Shown here: piece by piece, positions 9,220 to 20,382 of the stretch
Layout: each line of letters starts with the position of its first letter
Numbering within the stretch: position 1 is the stretch's first letter
Assembly (NCBI GenBank): GCA_025359265.1
Contig: JANYHB010000024.1
Span: 1-58,747, forward strand
Direction: 5' to 3'
DNA: 58,747 nt
Origin: Hyphomicrobiales bacterium
Lineage (GTDB): Bacteria; Pseudomonadota; Alphaproteobacteria; Rhizobiales; Aestuariivirgaceae
The notes under the pieces: generated by a model
What the model was told of the DNA's origin: nothing
Database searches by the model: none
The model's input: only the letters and a program-made list of their open reading frames with translations
Program-made: the position numbers and the translations under genes

Positions 9220-9351
9220 ATGAAAACCACTCTGCTAACATTATTCCTGACCGTTATTTTCCTTTCAGCGGGTGCTTTCGCGGGCAACCCACATCTCAAG
9301 CCCTATCATTACGACGCGGGTTTCAGCTTTGCCTATAGATCCCAACTTTAG
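9220..9351 (+). CDS. Very small secreted peptide (43 aa)
   Basis: ATG at 9220 is preceded by GATGAGGACAAG, with a GAGG ribosome binding site 6 bases away. The product begins MKTTLLTLFLTVIFLSAGAF, a textbook signal peptide with cleavage expected after AFA. The predicted mature peptide is only 22 residues, rich in His and Tyr (NPHLKPYHYDAGFSFAYRSQ plus a final Leu). No family is recognised. The combination of ribosome binding site, signal peptide and position behind another small secreted gene supports coding. Confidence 0.5.
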   Translation: MKTTLLTLFLTVIFLSAGAFAGNPHLKPYHYDAGFSFAYRSQL

Positions 9352-9525
9352 CATGGCTTTCGTTCGCGCGCATTGGCGCGGCGAATGCAGTGGCGCAACC
9401 GGGCCGGATACTCCCCCTCTCTGGTTTGGTTGCGCCCCTGATTGTTGAAGTTTTGCCCTGCCCGACGTAGCCCTTGGAATCTCATCGTGCTTTGTGTAGG
9501 CAAGCCCAAATCAGGGTTTCCCGTC

Positions 9526-12500
9526 ATGCCAAAAAGAACCGACATCAAGTCCATCCTCATCATTGGGGCTGGCCCCATCATCATCGGCCAGGCTTGTGAG
9601 TTTGATTATTCCGGTACGCAAGCCTGCAAGGCCCTAAAGGCGGAAGGCTACCGCGTCATTCTGGTGAACTCCAATCCGGCCACCATTATGACCGACCCAG
9701 ACTTGGCTGATGCCACTTATATTGAGCCCATCACGCCCGAAGTTGTGGCAAAGATTATAGAAAAAGAACGCCCCGATGCCCTTCTCCCCACCATGGGGGG
9801 GCAGACAGCATTGAACACCGCCCTTTCCCTGAACAAAATGGGCGTGTTGGATAAATTTGGTGTGGAGCTGATCGGCGCCAAGGCCGAAGCCATCGACATG
9901 GCCGAAGACCGCGAATTATTCCGCGAAGCCATGAAGCGCATCGGCCTTGAAACACCAAGATCCCGTTTGGCCAATGCCTCCGTTGCCAAAGACGCCGACA
10001 AGCAAGCCTATTCCATCCGGCGCGAGGCCGCTGTTGATATCGAGGCTTTTGAACGCAATTGGGCCGAAGGTGAGGTTGAGCGCGCCAAGAACTACCGTAG
10101 CCGCGCCATGGTGGAAGCTTTTGAGGCCATGTTGGACGTGGGCCTGCCATGCATCATCCGCCCGTCATTCACGCTGGGCGGCACCGGCGGCGGCATTGCC
10201 TATAACCGCGAAGAATTTTTCGACATCGTGGAAAAAGGCCTTGATGCCTCCCCCACCGCCGAAGTGCTGATCGAAGAGTCAGTTCTTGGCTGGAAAGAAT
10301 ACGAGATGGAAGTGGTGCGCGACACGGCAGACAATTGCATCATCATATGCTCCATCGAAAACATTGATCCCATGGGCGTGCACACCGGCGACTCAATCAC
10401 CGTGGCGCCTGCCCTCACACTCACCGACAAAGAATACCAGATCATGCGCAATGCTTCGATTGCGGTGCTGCGCGAAATCGGCATTGAGACCGGGGGCTCC
10501 AACGTGCAGTTCGGCGTGAACCCTGCCGATGGTCGCCTGGTGGTGATTGAAATGAACCCGCGCGTATCACGTTCTTCAGCGCTGGCATCAAAAGCCACTG
10601 GCTTTCCCATCGCCAAGATTGCAGCGAAGCTGGCCGTGGGTTACACGCTGGATGAATTGGCCAACGACATTACGGGCGGGGCCACACCTGCAAGCTTCGA
10701 GCCGACCATTGACTATGTCGTGGTGAAAATACCACGCTTCGCTTTTGAAAAATTTCCAGGCTCAAAGCCTTACCTTACAACGGCCATGAAATCCGTTGGT
10801 GAAGTCATGGCCATAGGCCGCACCTTCCAGGAGTCGATGCAGAAAGCCCTGCGCGGCCTGGAAACCGGATTGTCGGGATTTGATGAGGTGGAGATCGAAG
10901 GCCTTGGCGAAGGTGATGACAAGAACGCCATTCGCGCTGCCCTTGCCCAACCCACGCCAGACCGCCTGCTGAAAATCGCGCAAGCCTTGCGCCACGGAAC
11001 CACCGTTGATCAGATATTTGACGCCTGCAAATATGAGCCGTGGTTCATTCGCCAGATCGAAGAGATTGTGCAAACAGAAAAGCGAATCCAGAACAACGGC
11101 TTGCCATCCGATCCTCAGAATTTACGCAAACTCAAGGCCATGGGCTTTGCCGACCGGCGCTTGGCCAAACTTGCCGGCACAACGGAAGCCAAAGTCGCCG
11201 CCCACCGCAAGAAATTAAAGGTGCACCCCGTTTATAAACGCATCGACACCTGCGCCGCCGAATTCGCTTCACCCACAGCCTATATGTATTCAACGTATGA
11301 AACAGGATTGGCGGGCGATGCAGGCAATGAGGCCAAGCCATCAGACAAACAAAAAATTATCATTCTTGGCGGTGGGCCAAACCGCATTGGCCAAGGCATT
11401 GAGTTTGACTATTGCTGCTGCCACGCCTGCTTTGCACTGCATGATGCGGGATATGAATCGATCATGGTGAACTGCAACCCGGAAACCGTTTCCACCGACT
11501 ATGACACGTCTGATCGCCTGTATTTTGAGCCTCTCACCGCTGAAGATGTTCTCGAAATCATCCGCACTGAACAAAGCAACGGCACACTCAAAGGTGTTAT
11601 CGTGCAATTTGGAGGGCAAACACCACTGAAACTGGCCGAAGCCCTCGCAGCCGCAGGTGTTCCGATTTTGGGCACAACACCGGATGCCATTGATTTGGCT
11701 GAAGACCGTGACCGTTTCTCCAAACTTGTGAAGAAGATCAAACTCGCTCAGCCCGAAAATGGCATCGCCACAACAGCGGCACAGGCGAAAAAAATCGCCA
11801 AGCGCATCGGCTTTCCTGTGGTCATCCGCCCCTCTTATGTGCTCGGCGGCCGCGCCATGGAAATTGTCAAAGACGAAGCCCAGCTGCAACGTTACATCAC
11901 CGAAGCGGTGATTGTGTCGGGCGACTCGCCGGTGCTCATCGACTCCTATCTCAGCAACGCCATCGAAGTGGATGTGGACGCGATTTGCGATGGCAAAGAA
12001 GTGTTCATCGCCGGTGTGATGGAACACATCGAAGAAGCTGGCGTTCACTCTGGCGACAGCGCCTGTTCACTGCCGCCGTATTCACTCAAAGCACCTGTGA
12101 TTGCTGAGATGGAAGCCCAAACCCAAAAGCTGGCGCTTGCCCTCAACGTTGTTGGCCTGATGAATGTGCAGTTCGCCATCAAGGACTCTAAAGTCTACAT
12201 CTTGGAAGTGAACCCGCGCGCCTCGCGCACCGTGCCGTTCGTGGCCAAAGTCATCGGCCTGCCGGTAGCCAAAATCGCCGCCCGCGTGATGGCGGGCGAG
12301 ACCTTGAGCGACTTCAACTTGAAAACCAGGAAGTTGCATCATGTCGCTGTTAAGGAAGCGGTTTTTCCCTTCGCAAGATTCCCCGGCGTGGATACACTTT
12401 TGGGGCCCGAAATGCGCTCCACCGGAGAAGTTATGGGCCTCGACATGAATTACGACATGGCCTTTGCTAAATCGCAACTGGGTGCCGGAATGCGCATTCC

Positions 12501-12900
12501 ACTATCCGGCACCGTATTTGTGTCGGTGAAAGAAAGCGACCGCGCCAAGGTTTTGCCATCTGTTAGAAAACTGGCCGAGTTGGGCTTCACCATCAAAGCC
12601 TCAAGCGGTAATCATGCCTACCTTGAGAGCAAAGGTGTAACGTCCTCCAAGATCAACAAAGTCCTGGAAGGCCGCCCGCATATTGTGGATGCGATGAAGA
12701 ACGGCGAGATTGCGCTGGTGCTGAACACCACCGAAACGCGCTCATCGGAATCGGATTCAAAATCGATCCGCCAAACCGCCGTCATGCAAAAGGTGCCCTA
12801 CTACACCACGCTGCCCGGAATTTTATCGGCGGTGAAAGCCATCGGCGCAAGAAAAGCCAACGCCATTGAGGTTAGGCCGTTGCAGGATTATTTCCGCTAG
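9526..12900 (+). CDS. carB: Carbamoyl-phosphate synthase large subunit
   Basis: The 1124 aa protein makes carbamoyl phosphate from bicarbonate, two ATP and glutamine-derived ammonia for pyrimidine and arginine synthesis. Its two ATP-grasp halves both start with the nucleotide-binding motif ([20 protein letters not shown] near 10 and [18 protein letters not shown] near 605), and the C-terminal MGS-like allosteric domain begins after about 980. An insertion of about 45 residues near 160-205, rich in Glu and Arg, is typical of alphaproteobacterial CarB. I set the start at the ATG 9526, where the family alignment begins; the frame is open back to a TTG at 9442. The small subunit gene carA is not in the window. 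The gene converges with the SDR gene and shares its CTAG stop. Confidence 0.96.
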   Translation: MPKRTDIKSILIIGAGPIIIGQACEFDYSGTQACKALKAEGYRVILVNSNPATIMTDPDLADATYIEPITPEVVAKIIEKERPDALLPTMGGQTALNTALSLNKMGVLDKFGVELIGAKAEAIDMAEDRELFREAMKRIGLETPRSRLANASVAKDADKQAYSIRREAAVDIEAFERNWAEGEVERAKNYRSRAMVEAFEAMLDVGLPCIIRPSFTLGGTGGGIAYNREEFFDIVEKGLDASPTAEVLIEESVLGWKEYEMEVVRDTADNCIIICSIENIDPMGVHTGDSITVAPALTLTDKEYQIMRNASIAVLREIGIETGGSNVQFGVNPADGRLVVIEMNPRVSRSSALASKATGFPIAKIAAKLAVGYTLDELANDITGGATPASFEPTIDYVVVKIPRFAFEKFPGSKPYLTTAMKSVGEVMAIGRTFQESMQKALRGLETGLSGFDEVEIEGLGEGDDKNAIRAALAQPTPDRLLKIAQALRHGTTVDQIFDACKYEPWFIRQIEEIVQTEKRIQNNGLPSDPQNLRKLKAMGFADRRLAKLAGTTEAKVAAHRKKLKVHPVYKRIDTCAAEFASPTAYMYSTYETGLAGDAGNEAKPSDKQKIIILGGGPNRIGQGIEFDYCCCHACFALHDAGYESIMVNCNPETVSTDYDTSDRLYFEPLTAEDVLEIIRTEQSNGTLKGVIVQFGGQTPLKLAEALAAAGVPILGTTPDAIDLAEDRDRFSKLVKKIKLAQPENGIATTAAQAKKIAKRIGFPVVIRPSYVLGGRAMEIVKDEAQLQRYITEAVIVSGDSPVLIDSYLSNAIEVDVDAICDGKEVFIAGVMEHIEEAGVHSGDSACSLPPYSLKAPVIAEMEAQTQKLALALNVVGLMNVQFAIKDSKVYILEVNPRASRTVPFVAKVIGLPVAKIAARVMAGETLSDFNLKTRKLHHVAVKEAVFPFARFPGVDTLLGPEMRSTGEVMGLDMNYDMAFAKSQLGAGMRIPLSGTVFVSVKESDRAKVLPSVRKLAELGFTIKASSGNHAYLESKGVTSSKINKVLEGRPHIVDAMKNGEIALVLNTTETRSSESDSKSIRQTAVMQKVPYYTTLPGILSAVKAIGARKANAIEVRPLQDYFR

Positions 12901-13664
12901 ATCGCCGTAAATCCATTGTCCACAAACAAATGCGTTCCGGTGATGAAAGCCGATTCATCACTGGCAAGGTAAAGCGCCGCACGCGCCACGTCTTCAGCCT
13001 CGCCCATGCGGCCCTGCTGGGCGTTGATGGCAGACACTGAAACATCCACGCCGAGTGCTGCCAATTCCGCCACTTCACGATTGCCATGCGGTGTGCGGAT
13101 GAAGCCGGGGCACACCGTGTTACAGCGAATGTTGCGATCACGATATTCCACGGCAATGGCGCGTGCGAATTGGTGGCAAGCGCCTTTGGTTGTGCAATAT
13201 AACACCTCGTTTGGCGTTGCGGCCACGGCTGATATGGAAGACGTGCAAACGATTGATCCGCCACCTGCTTTAAGCATCATCGGCAGAACGGCTTTCGTCA
13301 TCAAAAACATGCTGCGCACATTGACACCATGCAGCCAATCCCAATCCTGCAAAGTCGTTTCCAGAAACGGCTTGATCACAATGGTGCCGGCGTGATTGAA
13401 CAAAACTGTCACAGGCCCAAGGCCTGCAGAAACTTCAGCCACCGCCTTGTTCACCTCAGCCTCGCTTGAAACATCGGCTATCGCCACAAAGGCTTGGCCG
13501 CCTTGTGCCTTGATCCGGGCTGAAGTCGCTTCAGCCGCCTCGCGGTTGCGGTCTACAATGCCGACTGCAGCCCCTTCTGCCGCAAACAGCAATGCCGCCG
13601 CGCCGCCCATCCCCGTTGCCCCGCCCGAAATGAGCGCCACTTTTCCGTGTAATCGACCAGCCAT
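12897..13664 (-). CDS. SDR-family oxidoreductase
   Basis: A classical short-chain dehydrogenase/reductase of 255 aa. The dinucleotide motif is GGATGMGGA (about 14-22). The family NNAG appears as NHAG. Catalytic Ser and the YxxxK pair lie in SSISA and YCTTK. The C-terminal GxxLFVDNG is family-typical. An Asp at the end of the second strand (GIVDRN) favours NAD(H) over NADP(H). The substrate cannot be told; cyclohexanol, 3-oxoacyl and sugar dehydrogenases all look like this. The stop overlaps that of carB through the palindrome CTAG at 12897-12900. Confidence 0.85.
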   Translation of the reverse strand: MAGRLHGKVALISGGATGMGGAAALLFAAEGAAVGIVDRNREAAEATSARIKAQGGQAFVAIADVSSEAEVNKAVAEVSAGLGPVTVLFNHAGTIVIKPFLETTLQDWDWLHGVNVRSMFLMTKAVLPMMLKAGGGSIVCTSSISAVAATPNEVLYCTTKGACHQFARAIAVEYRDRNIRCNTVCPGFIRTPHGNREVAELAALGVDVSVSAINAQQGRMGEAEDVARAALYLASDESAFITGTHLFVDNGFTAI

Positions 13665-13720
13665 AATTCACTCCCATCAAAGCTTGCAAATTTGCCCAAA
13701 AAGGACCAGATTAAGCAATG

Positions 13721-13756
13721 CCCGGCTGGGACTTATCCCAAGCCGGGTTGATTTTT
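13721..13756 (+). terminator. Hairpin and T-run in the greA leader
   Basis: CCCGGCT-GGGA pairs with TCCC-A-AGCCGGG (11 bp, one bulged A at 13740, loop CTTA) and is followed by TTGATTTTT. On the plus strand this has the form of an intrinsic terminator, yet no plus-strand gene lies upstream between the divergent SDR gene and greA. It therefore sits in the greA leader, 64 bases before the start codon. It may be an attenuator or the end of a short leader RNA. Confidence 0.55.
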
Positions 13757-13820
13757 CTTGTGAAATAGAACGCCTTGCGCCCTCAAGAGGGTGGTTTTCT
13801 ATTGTCTTTAGGGGTTTGAA

Positions 13821-14297
13821 ATGGTCGATAAAGTGCCCATGACGCATGAGGGTTACGCCACCATGCAGGAAGAGGTTCGCGTGATGAAGCAGGAAGAGCG
13901 CCCGCGCATCATTCATGCCATTGAAGAAGCACGTGCCCATGGCGATTTGTCGGAAAACGCTGAATACCACGCCGCCAAAGAGGCTCAAGGCTGGAACGAA
14001 ACCCGTATTTCGGAAATGGAAGATAAACTCTCCCGCGCGGAGGTGATTGATCCTGCTTCCCTATCCGGCGACACAGTTAAATTCGGTGCCAAGCTCATTC
14101 TCATCGACGAAGACACAGAACACGAGGTGAACTATCAGATCGTGGGTGATTTCGAAGCCGATGTCAAAAAAGGCCGCATCTCTCTCTCCTCTCCTATCGC
14201 CCGCGCCCTCATCGGCAAAAAGCAAGGCGACAGCGTGGAAGTGAACACCCCTGGTGGTGGCAAGAGTTATGAGATCAAGAAAGTGGCCTGGAAGTAA
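13821..14297 (+). CDS. greA: Transcription elongation factor GreA
   Basis: The 158 aa protein rescues backtracked RNA polymerase by stimulating transcript cleavage. The N-terminal coiled coil carries the acidic tip GDLSENAEY (Asp and Glu needed for Mg binding in the polymerase active site), and the C-terminal FKBP-like domain ends in SYEIKKVAW. Its length matches the family. AGGGG lies 8 bases before the ATG. carB near greA is a recurring order in Hyphomicrobiales; here an SDR gene lies between them on the other strand. The leader carries a terminator-like hairpin (13721-13756). Confidence 0.96.
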   Translation: MVDKVPMTHEGYATMQEEVRVMKQEERPRIIHAIEEARAHGDLSENAEYHAAKEAQGWNETRISEMEDKLSRAEVIDPASLSGDTVKFGAKLILIDEDTEHEVNYQIVGDFEADVKKGRISLSSPIARALIGKKQGDSVEVNTPGGGKSYEIKKVAWK

Positions 14298-14591
14298 GCC
14301 CACCGGCCTGTTTGTTGAAACTGGCAAGCGCCGTGGCAGTACGGTGGCTGCGAAAGCCGAGCGGCGGAATTATGAGTTTTCAAGGTGTCAGCCGATAACC
14401 AATAGCGGCTTACAAATTTTGAATATCCAAAAAACACGAAAACGTTGCAAATTAGCCACAATTCGATTGCTGCGAATATTTGTTAAAATTTTGATTTTAT
14501 TGTAGAAAGTGAATCTTCGTGGTGAAATGGGGGCATGGATTGAGACCTCCACTTTGCTTTGGGCCGTTGCCATTTTGGCTGTGATATGCCA
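14298..14591. other. Intergenic stretch between greA and the porin gene
   Basis: No convincing ORF is present on either strand. The first half is GC-balanced and shows no clear greA terminator. From about 14400 it becomes strongly A+T-rich (runs such as TTTGTTAAAATTTTGATTTTATTG), as expected of a promoter region. It leads into the CtrA-type boxes that precede the porin gene. Confidence 0.6.
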
Positions 14592-14627
14592 TTAACCTTC
14601 CATTAACGAATATTAACAACTTATTAA
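14592..14627 (+). promoter_or_regulatory. Tandem CtrA-type boxes upstream of the porin gene
   Basis: TTAACCTTCCATTAAC at 14592-14607 matches the CtrA consensus TTAA-N7-TTAAC exactly. A second TTAA-N7-TTAA lies at 14613-14627 (spacer CAACTTA) and abuts the AAGGGG ribosome binding site of the porin gene starting at 14639. A further TTAA pair with a 6-base spacer links the two. CtrA is the cell-cycle master regulator of alphaproteobacteria. CtrA itself is not encoded here, but DivK, which controls its activity, is. Confidence 0.6.
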
Positions 14628-14638
14628 GGGGCAGCAGA

Positions 14639-15280
14639 ATGAAAAAGCTATTTTGTGCAATTTGTGCGCTGGGCGCACTGGCCACAAGTTCTACACTCGC
14701 TTCAGCGGCAGATCCTATTCCCTATTCTGCCTATGATTGGTCTGGCTTCTATTTTGGCGCAGATGTCGGCGTGGCGATGTTTGACCCACACCCGTCGGCG
14801 GCCATCTTCGTTCAACCGACAAGCACAGGCATCGATGGTGGGTTGCGCGTGGGCGCAAATTATCAAATCAACAGCATCGTGCTGGGCGCCGAAGCAAATT
14901 TTGATGTGACATCAAACAGCGCGACAAAAGCGTGTACCAATCCCGCATTTAATTGTAACGCAGCAACGGACTATAACGGATCGATCAGAGCGCGGCTGGG
15001 CTTTGCGGCTGACCGTTTTATGATTTACGGTACAGGTGGTTATGGCATTGCGAACTATAAAGGTTTCACCAACAACGGCGCAAACTTCCCTGACAGCAGG
15101 CAAGTGGGTGGCTGGGTTGTGGGTGCAGGCGTCGAATACGCTCTCAACCAAAATTGGCTGTTGAGCGCTCAATATCTGCACTCGCAATATGGCGCTGTTA
15201 CATTAAATTATGATATCGCTTATCCAAGCACGGGCCCAACCCTCGACCAAGTTACGGTCGGCATCGCCTACAAATTCTGA
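14639..15280 (+). CDS. Omp25/Omp31-like outer membrane protein
   Basis: The 213 aa protein has a signal peptide (MKKLFCAICALGALATSSTL, cleavage near ASA-AD) and then the family opening YDWSGFYFGADVGV. Alternating strands follow, such as VGANYQINSIVLGAEANFD and GSIRARLGFAADRFMIYGTG, with a C-terminal Phe (IAYKF). This is the eight-stranded barrel of the Hyphomicrobiales Omp25/31 family, abundant proteins tying the outer membrane to the envelope. TAAGGGG precedes the ATG. Tandem CtrA-type boxes lie directly upstream and a strong intrinsic terminator follows, so it is a single-gene transcript. Confidence 0.9.
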   Translation: MKKLFCAICALGALATSSTLASAADPIPYSAYDWSGFYFGADVGVAMFDPHPSAAIFVQPTSTGIDGGLRVGANYQINSIVLGAEANFDVTSNSATKACTNPAFNCNAATDYNGSIRARLGFAADRFMIYGTGGYGIANYKGFTNNGANFPDSRQVGGWVVGAGVEYALNQNWLLSAQYLHSQYGAVTLNYDIAYPSTGPTLDQVTVGIAYKF

Positions 15281-15303
15281 TTCTAAACATAATTCGATTG
15301 ACG

Positions 15304-15328
15304 AAAGGCCCCGGATCGGGGCCTTTTC
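15304..15328 (+). terminator. Intrinsic terminator of the porin gene
   Basis: AAAGGCCCC at 15304-15312 pairs perfectly with GGGGCCTTT at 15318-15326 around the loop GGATC, followed by TTCT. It lies 24 bases after the porin stop. Confidence 0.9.
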
Positions 15329-15400
15329 TATTGGTGCGGAGGTAAAATAGACAAAGATCGCCAACTCTGGCGGCCTTTCACTGAATGATCCTGCAACTAA

Positions 15401-17235
<1,835 letters not shown>

Positions 17236-17300
17236 ATGATCACTCTAGCGGCTGGCGCGAAGAACTTAAACAGCCAGTGTGCCGCAATCGGCCTGTCACA

Positions 17301-17315
17301 TTAAAACACCATTAA
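17301..17315 (+). promoter_or_regulatory. CtrA-type box upstream of the 5'-nucleotidase gene
   Basis: TTAA at 17301-17304 and TTAA at 17312-17315 are separated by seven bases (AACACCA), the CtrA half-site spacing. A third TTAA lies at 17321-17324. The box is 35 bases upstream of the start codon at 17350 and between the divergent pdxJ and nucleotidase genes, so it could act on either. Confidence 0.45.
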
Positions 17316-17349
17316 ACGGATTAACGAACCCCCATCAGGAGACGACACC

Positions 17350-18840
17350 ATGCGCAATTTTATTTTCGGGATGCTTATCCTTTCAACCGCATTGAGTGGC
17401 GCGGCCTTGGCCGATGGCGTGAAGATAACCTTTCTGGGCGTGGGCGATGTGTATAAGTTTGAAGGCGGCAAAGAACGCGGCGGCATGGCCAGGCTTAACG
17501 CGGTGGCGCGCGCCGAAAGGGCTGCCAATCCCAACACCATCTATGTCATGGATGGCGATATGCTGTCGCCGTCGCTTTTGTCGGGGTTTGACAAGGGTGA
17601 AAACATGATCGTGCTTTCCAATGTTGTGCCCTTCGATCTGGCCGTACCCGGCAATCATGAGTTCGACGCCGGCCCAGAAAACTTCGCGGCCAAAGTCAAG
17701 TTGTCCAAATTTCCCTGGGCTGCAATCAACATCACCACGCAAGATGGCAAACCTCCAGAAGGCCTTGGCGGTGTGATGGTGAAAGACCTGGGCGGTGTGA
17801 AAGTGGCATTAATCCCCGTTAGCGATGACGAGTCGCCAACCGAATCTTCCACGGGCCCTTTGCAGTTCTCTGAAACGGCAAAGACCGCAATCGATGCTGC
17901 CAGACAAGCCCGCACTGACGGCGCTGATCTGGTGGTGGGTGTGGTGCATGCAGCACATTCTGACGATCAAGCGATGTTTTATTCGAAGGCCTTCGACATT
18001 CTTCTATCCGGGCATGATCACGATCTGATCGTGCAATATAACGGCATCACCGCTTATGTGGAAACCTCAACTGAGGCCAATTATCTGGTTCCCATCGATG
18101 TGACCGTGAATGTGGAGGTAAAGGACGGCAAGCGCAATGTAACTTGGCAACCTTCGTTCCGTTATATTGACACAGCCACGGTGCAGCCCGATCCGGAATC
18201 ACAAAAAATTGTCGATCAATACAAGGCCGACCTTGGCAAGGAATTGGATGTCAGCGTTGGCAGAACCGAAGGCCCATTGGATTCACGGCGCGACGTCGTG
18301 CGCAAACAGGAATCCGCCATGGGCAATCTGATCGCCGATGCAATGCGCGATGCTGTGGGTGCTGATATCGCCATCACCAATGGTGGCGGCATTCGAGCTG
18401 ATAAACAATATGCGGCGGGCGCTGATATCACGCGTCGCGACATTCTCACCGAGTTGCCTTTTGGCAACGTCACCGTTCTTGCCGAAGTCACCGGCAAGCA
18501 AGTCCTTGCCGCGCTTGAAAATGGCTTCAGCAAGGTTGCCGATGGGGCTGGCCGCTTCCCGCAGATATCTGGCATGGTGGTGAACGCCGATCTAAACCAA
18601 CCCCCAGGGGCCCGCGTAACTTCGGTGGTGATTGGCGGGAAATCGCTGGACCCGGCGGCAACCTATAAATTGGCCACCAATGATTTCATGCTGAACGGGG
18701 GTGACGGCTATGCCGGCCTTGCTGGCAAAACTCTAATCGGGGCAAATGGCGGCAAACTCATCGCCAATGACGTTCTGGTACGGATCAAGAAGCAAGGCTC
18801 TATCACTGCAAAAGTTGAAGGCCGAATTGTTTTCAAATAA
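17350..18840 (+). CDS. Periplasmic 5'-nucleotidase / UDP-sugar hydrolase family
   Basis: The 496 aa protein has a signal peptide (first 21 residues, ending AALA-DG). A metallophosphatase domain follows with GDVY (33-35), MDGDM (Asp70), PGNHEFD (Asn102-His103) and SGHDHD. The C-terminal nucleotide-binding domain carries NGGGIRADK and the ring-stacking region ATNDFMLNGGDGY. It would dephosphorylate nucleotides in the periplasm for uptake. The first metal motif is D33-V-Y35, where UshA-type enzymes have D-x-H; the metal-binding histidine is replaced by tyrosine. AGGAGACGAC lies 5 bases before the ATG. It converges on tatC with no gap between the two stops. Confidence 0.87.
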   Translation: MRNFIFGMLILSTALSGAALADGVKITFLGVGDVYKFEGGKERGGMARLNAVARAERAANPNTIYVMDGDMLSPSLLSGFDKGENMIVLSNVVPFDLAVPGNHEFDAGPENFAAKVKLSKFPWAAINITTQDGKPPEGLGGVMVKDLGGVKVALIPVSDDESPTESSTGPLQFSETAKTAIDAARQARTDGADLVVGVVHAAHSDDQAMFYSKAFDILLSGHDHDLIVQYNGITAYVETSTEANYLVPIDVTVNVEVKDGKRNVTWQPSFRYIDTATVQPDPESQKIVDQYKADLGKELDVSVGRTEGPLDSRRDVVRKQESAMGNLIADAMRDAVGADIAITNGGGIRADKQYAAGADITRRDILTELPFGNVTVLAEVTGKQVLAALENGFSKVADGAGRFPQISGMVVNADLNQPPGARVTSVVIGGKSLDPAATYKLATNDFMLNGGDGYAGLAGKTLIGANGGKLIANDVLVRIKKQGSITAKVEGRIVFK

Positions 18841-19626
18841 TCACTTTGGCGCAATATCTGTGGATTTCGCTGCGCGGCGTCTTTCCATAAAGCCCACCAT
18901 CACAACGGCAACCTCATAGAGCGCAAACAACGGCACGATCATGGTGACCATTGAGATGGGATCAGGCGGCGTGATAATACCAGCCAGAATGGCAACACCT
19001 ACCAATGCAAAACGCCGCCCGCGCTTTAACTGTTCGTGCTTCACCACACCCAATTGCCCAAGAAGGGTGAGCGCCACAGGCAGCTGAAAGGTGACACCAA
19101 AGGCTAAAATCAACGTCATCACAAAATCGAGATAAGCCTCAATATCAGGCATCAGCTGAATGCCAGCCGTTGTTGCATCTCCCGTTGAAGCGGCCAGCGC
19201 AAAGAAGAATTTTATTGCGACAGGTAACAGGAAAAAATAAACCAACGCTGCGCCCAGAACAAAAAACACCGGCGTTGCGATGAGGTAAGGCAACAGGGCA
19301 TGGCGTTCATTCTTATAGAGGCCCGGTGCCACAAACCGATAAATCTGGGTAGCGATCCACGGAAAGGCCACAAACATGCCGCCGAACATCGCAATTTTCA
19401 ACTTCACCAGAAACACGCCAAGCAGCTTGATAGAGATCAAAGCAACATCTTGCCCCGTGCCTTGTTTGAATGGCAAAATCAAGAAATGCAGCAAGGTGCT
19501 GGAAAAATAAAAGGCGGTGAAAAATGCAATGAAAAAACCCGCAACAGAATAAATCAGCCGTTGGCGCAACTCAACAAGATGGTCCAGCAACGGCGCTTCT
19601 GAGGCGTCAATCTCGGCTTGGCTCAT
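18841..19626 (-). CDS. tatC: Sec-independent translocase subunit TatC
   Basis: The 261 aa integral membrane protein with six predicted transmembrane segments is the receptor for twin-arginine signal peptides in the TatBC complex. The N-terminal family motif LLDHLVELRQRLI and the segment AGIITPPDPISM before the last helices are clear. ATG at 19626 overlaps the TGA of tatB (ATGA). It is last in tatABC. A likely local substrate is the L,D-transpeptidase at 56624, whose leader has a twin arginine. Confidence 0.96.
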   Translation of the reverse strand: MSQAEIDASEAPLLDHLVELRQRLIYSVAGFFIAFFTAFYFSSTLLHFLILPFKQGTGQDVALISIKLLGVFLVKLKIAMFGGMFVAFPWIATQIYRFVAPGLYKNERHALLPYLIATPVFFVLGAALVYFFLLPVAIKFFFALAASTGDATTAGIQLMPDIEAYLDFVMTLILAFGVTFQLPVALTLLGQLGVVKHEQLKRGRRFALVGVAILAGIITPPDPISMVTMIVPLFALYEVAVVMVGFMERRRAAKSTDIAPK

Positions 19627-20051
19627 GGCTGGTTTTCACCATCAAGCCCACGGCCCTGCACGCGCGTCTCACCCACATTATCCGTGCCAAAGTATTGGAT
19701 AAAATCGTTGGATCCTGATGCAAGAGTCGTGGCCATTGACGCCGTTCCCCGCTCAGAAGTTGGCGTTGCATTCAATGAGTTGACAGTACCCGTCATCAAT
19801 GTGGAAGCCGGAGACATGGCAGCCGTGACACCCGATTTCAGTACCTGCAGATCTTGTCGGATGCCGTCCATGCCAGCATCTTTCATGGCCGTATCAACCT
19901 GACCCTGAAAGTCACGCGCCATGCCGCGCATCTTGTTCATGAATTGGCCGAAGCGCCGCAACACCATGGGCAAATCTTTTGGCCCGATGGCGATAACGGC
20001 CAAAGCCGCAATCACAAGTATGTGCGATGCACTTAAGCCAAAATCAAACAT
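19623..20051 (-). CDS. tatB: Sec-independent translocase subunit TatB
   Basis: The 142 aa product has one N-terminal membrane helix (FDFGLSASHILVIAALAVIA) and the conserved GPKDLPMVLRRFG hinge and amphipathic helix. A longer, low-complexity Ser/Thr/Ala-rich cytoplasmic tail of about 80 residues is poorly conserved, as usual. I chose the ATG at 20051 over the adjacent TTG. It lies between tatA (34 bases upstream) and tatC (4-base overlap) and forms the substrate-binding complex with TatC. Confidence 0.93.
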   Translation of the reverse strand: MFDFGLSASHILVIAALAVIAIGPKDLPMVLRRFGQFMNKMRGMARDFQGQVDTAMKDAGMDGIRQDLQVLKSGVTAAMSPASTLMTGTVNSLNATPTSERGTASMATTLASGSNDFIQYFGTDNVGETRVQGRGLDGENQP

Positions 20052-20085
20052 CAAAAATCACGCCGCCAGTGAAGCCGTTTGAACT

Positions 20086-20301
20086 TCAGCTTTTGGCCTT
20101 TTCAGCAGTTTTGCGAACGGGCTCTTCAACTGCGGTTTGCAAAGTCTTGCCCTCGTCTTGCTCATCGGCGAGGCCCTTTTTAAAGCTTTTGATGCCTTTG
20201 GCCACATCGCCCATCAGATCAGAAACCTTGCCCTTGCCACCAAAAAGCAAAGCTGCAACCGCAATGATAATAACCCAATGCCAAATTGAAAGCGAACCCA
20301 T
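20086..20301 (-). CDS. tatA: Sec-independent translocase subunit TatA
   Basis: The 71 aa protein has a short N-terminal membrane helix ([20 protein letters not shown]), the [24 protein letters not shown] hinge and amphipathic helix, and an acidic-basic tail. TatA polymerises to form the translocation pore. The position before tatB and tatC makes the assignment firm. AGGAGTT precedes the ATG. Confidence 0.95.
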   Translation of the reverse strand: MGSLSIWHWVIIIAVAALLFGGKGKVSDLMGDVAKGIKSFKKGLADEQDEGKTLQTAVEEPVRKTAEKAKS

Positions 20302-20382
20302 GTGATAACTCCTGAAATCTTGAAAGCCTATTATAGGGAAGAGACGCGGCGTTTTAAAGGCAAAACTATTGGGAAATGGTGC

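Noticed and set aside
9442-9525. N-terminal extension of carB from a TTG
   Set aside because: The 28 extra residues do not match the CarB family, which starts at [17 protein letters not shown], and no ribosome binding site supports the TTG.
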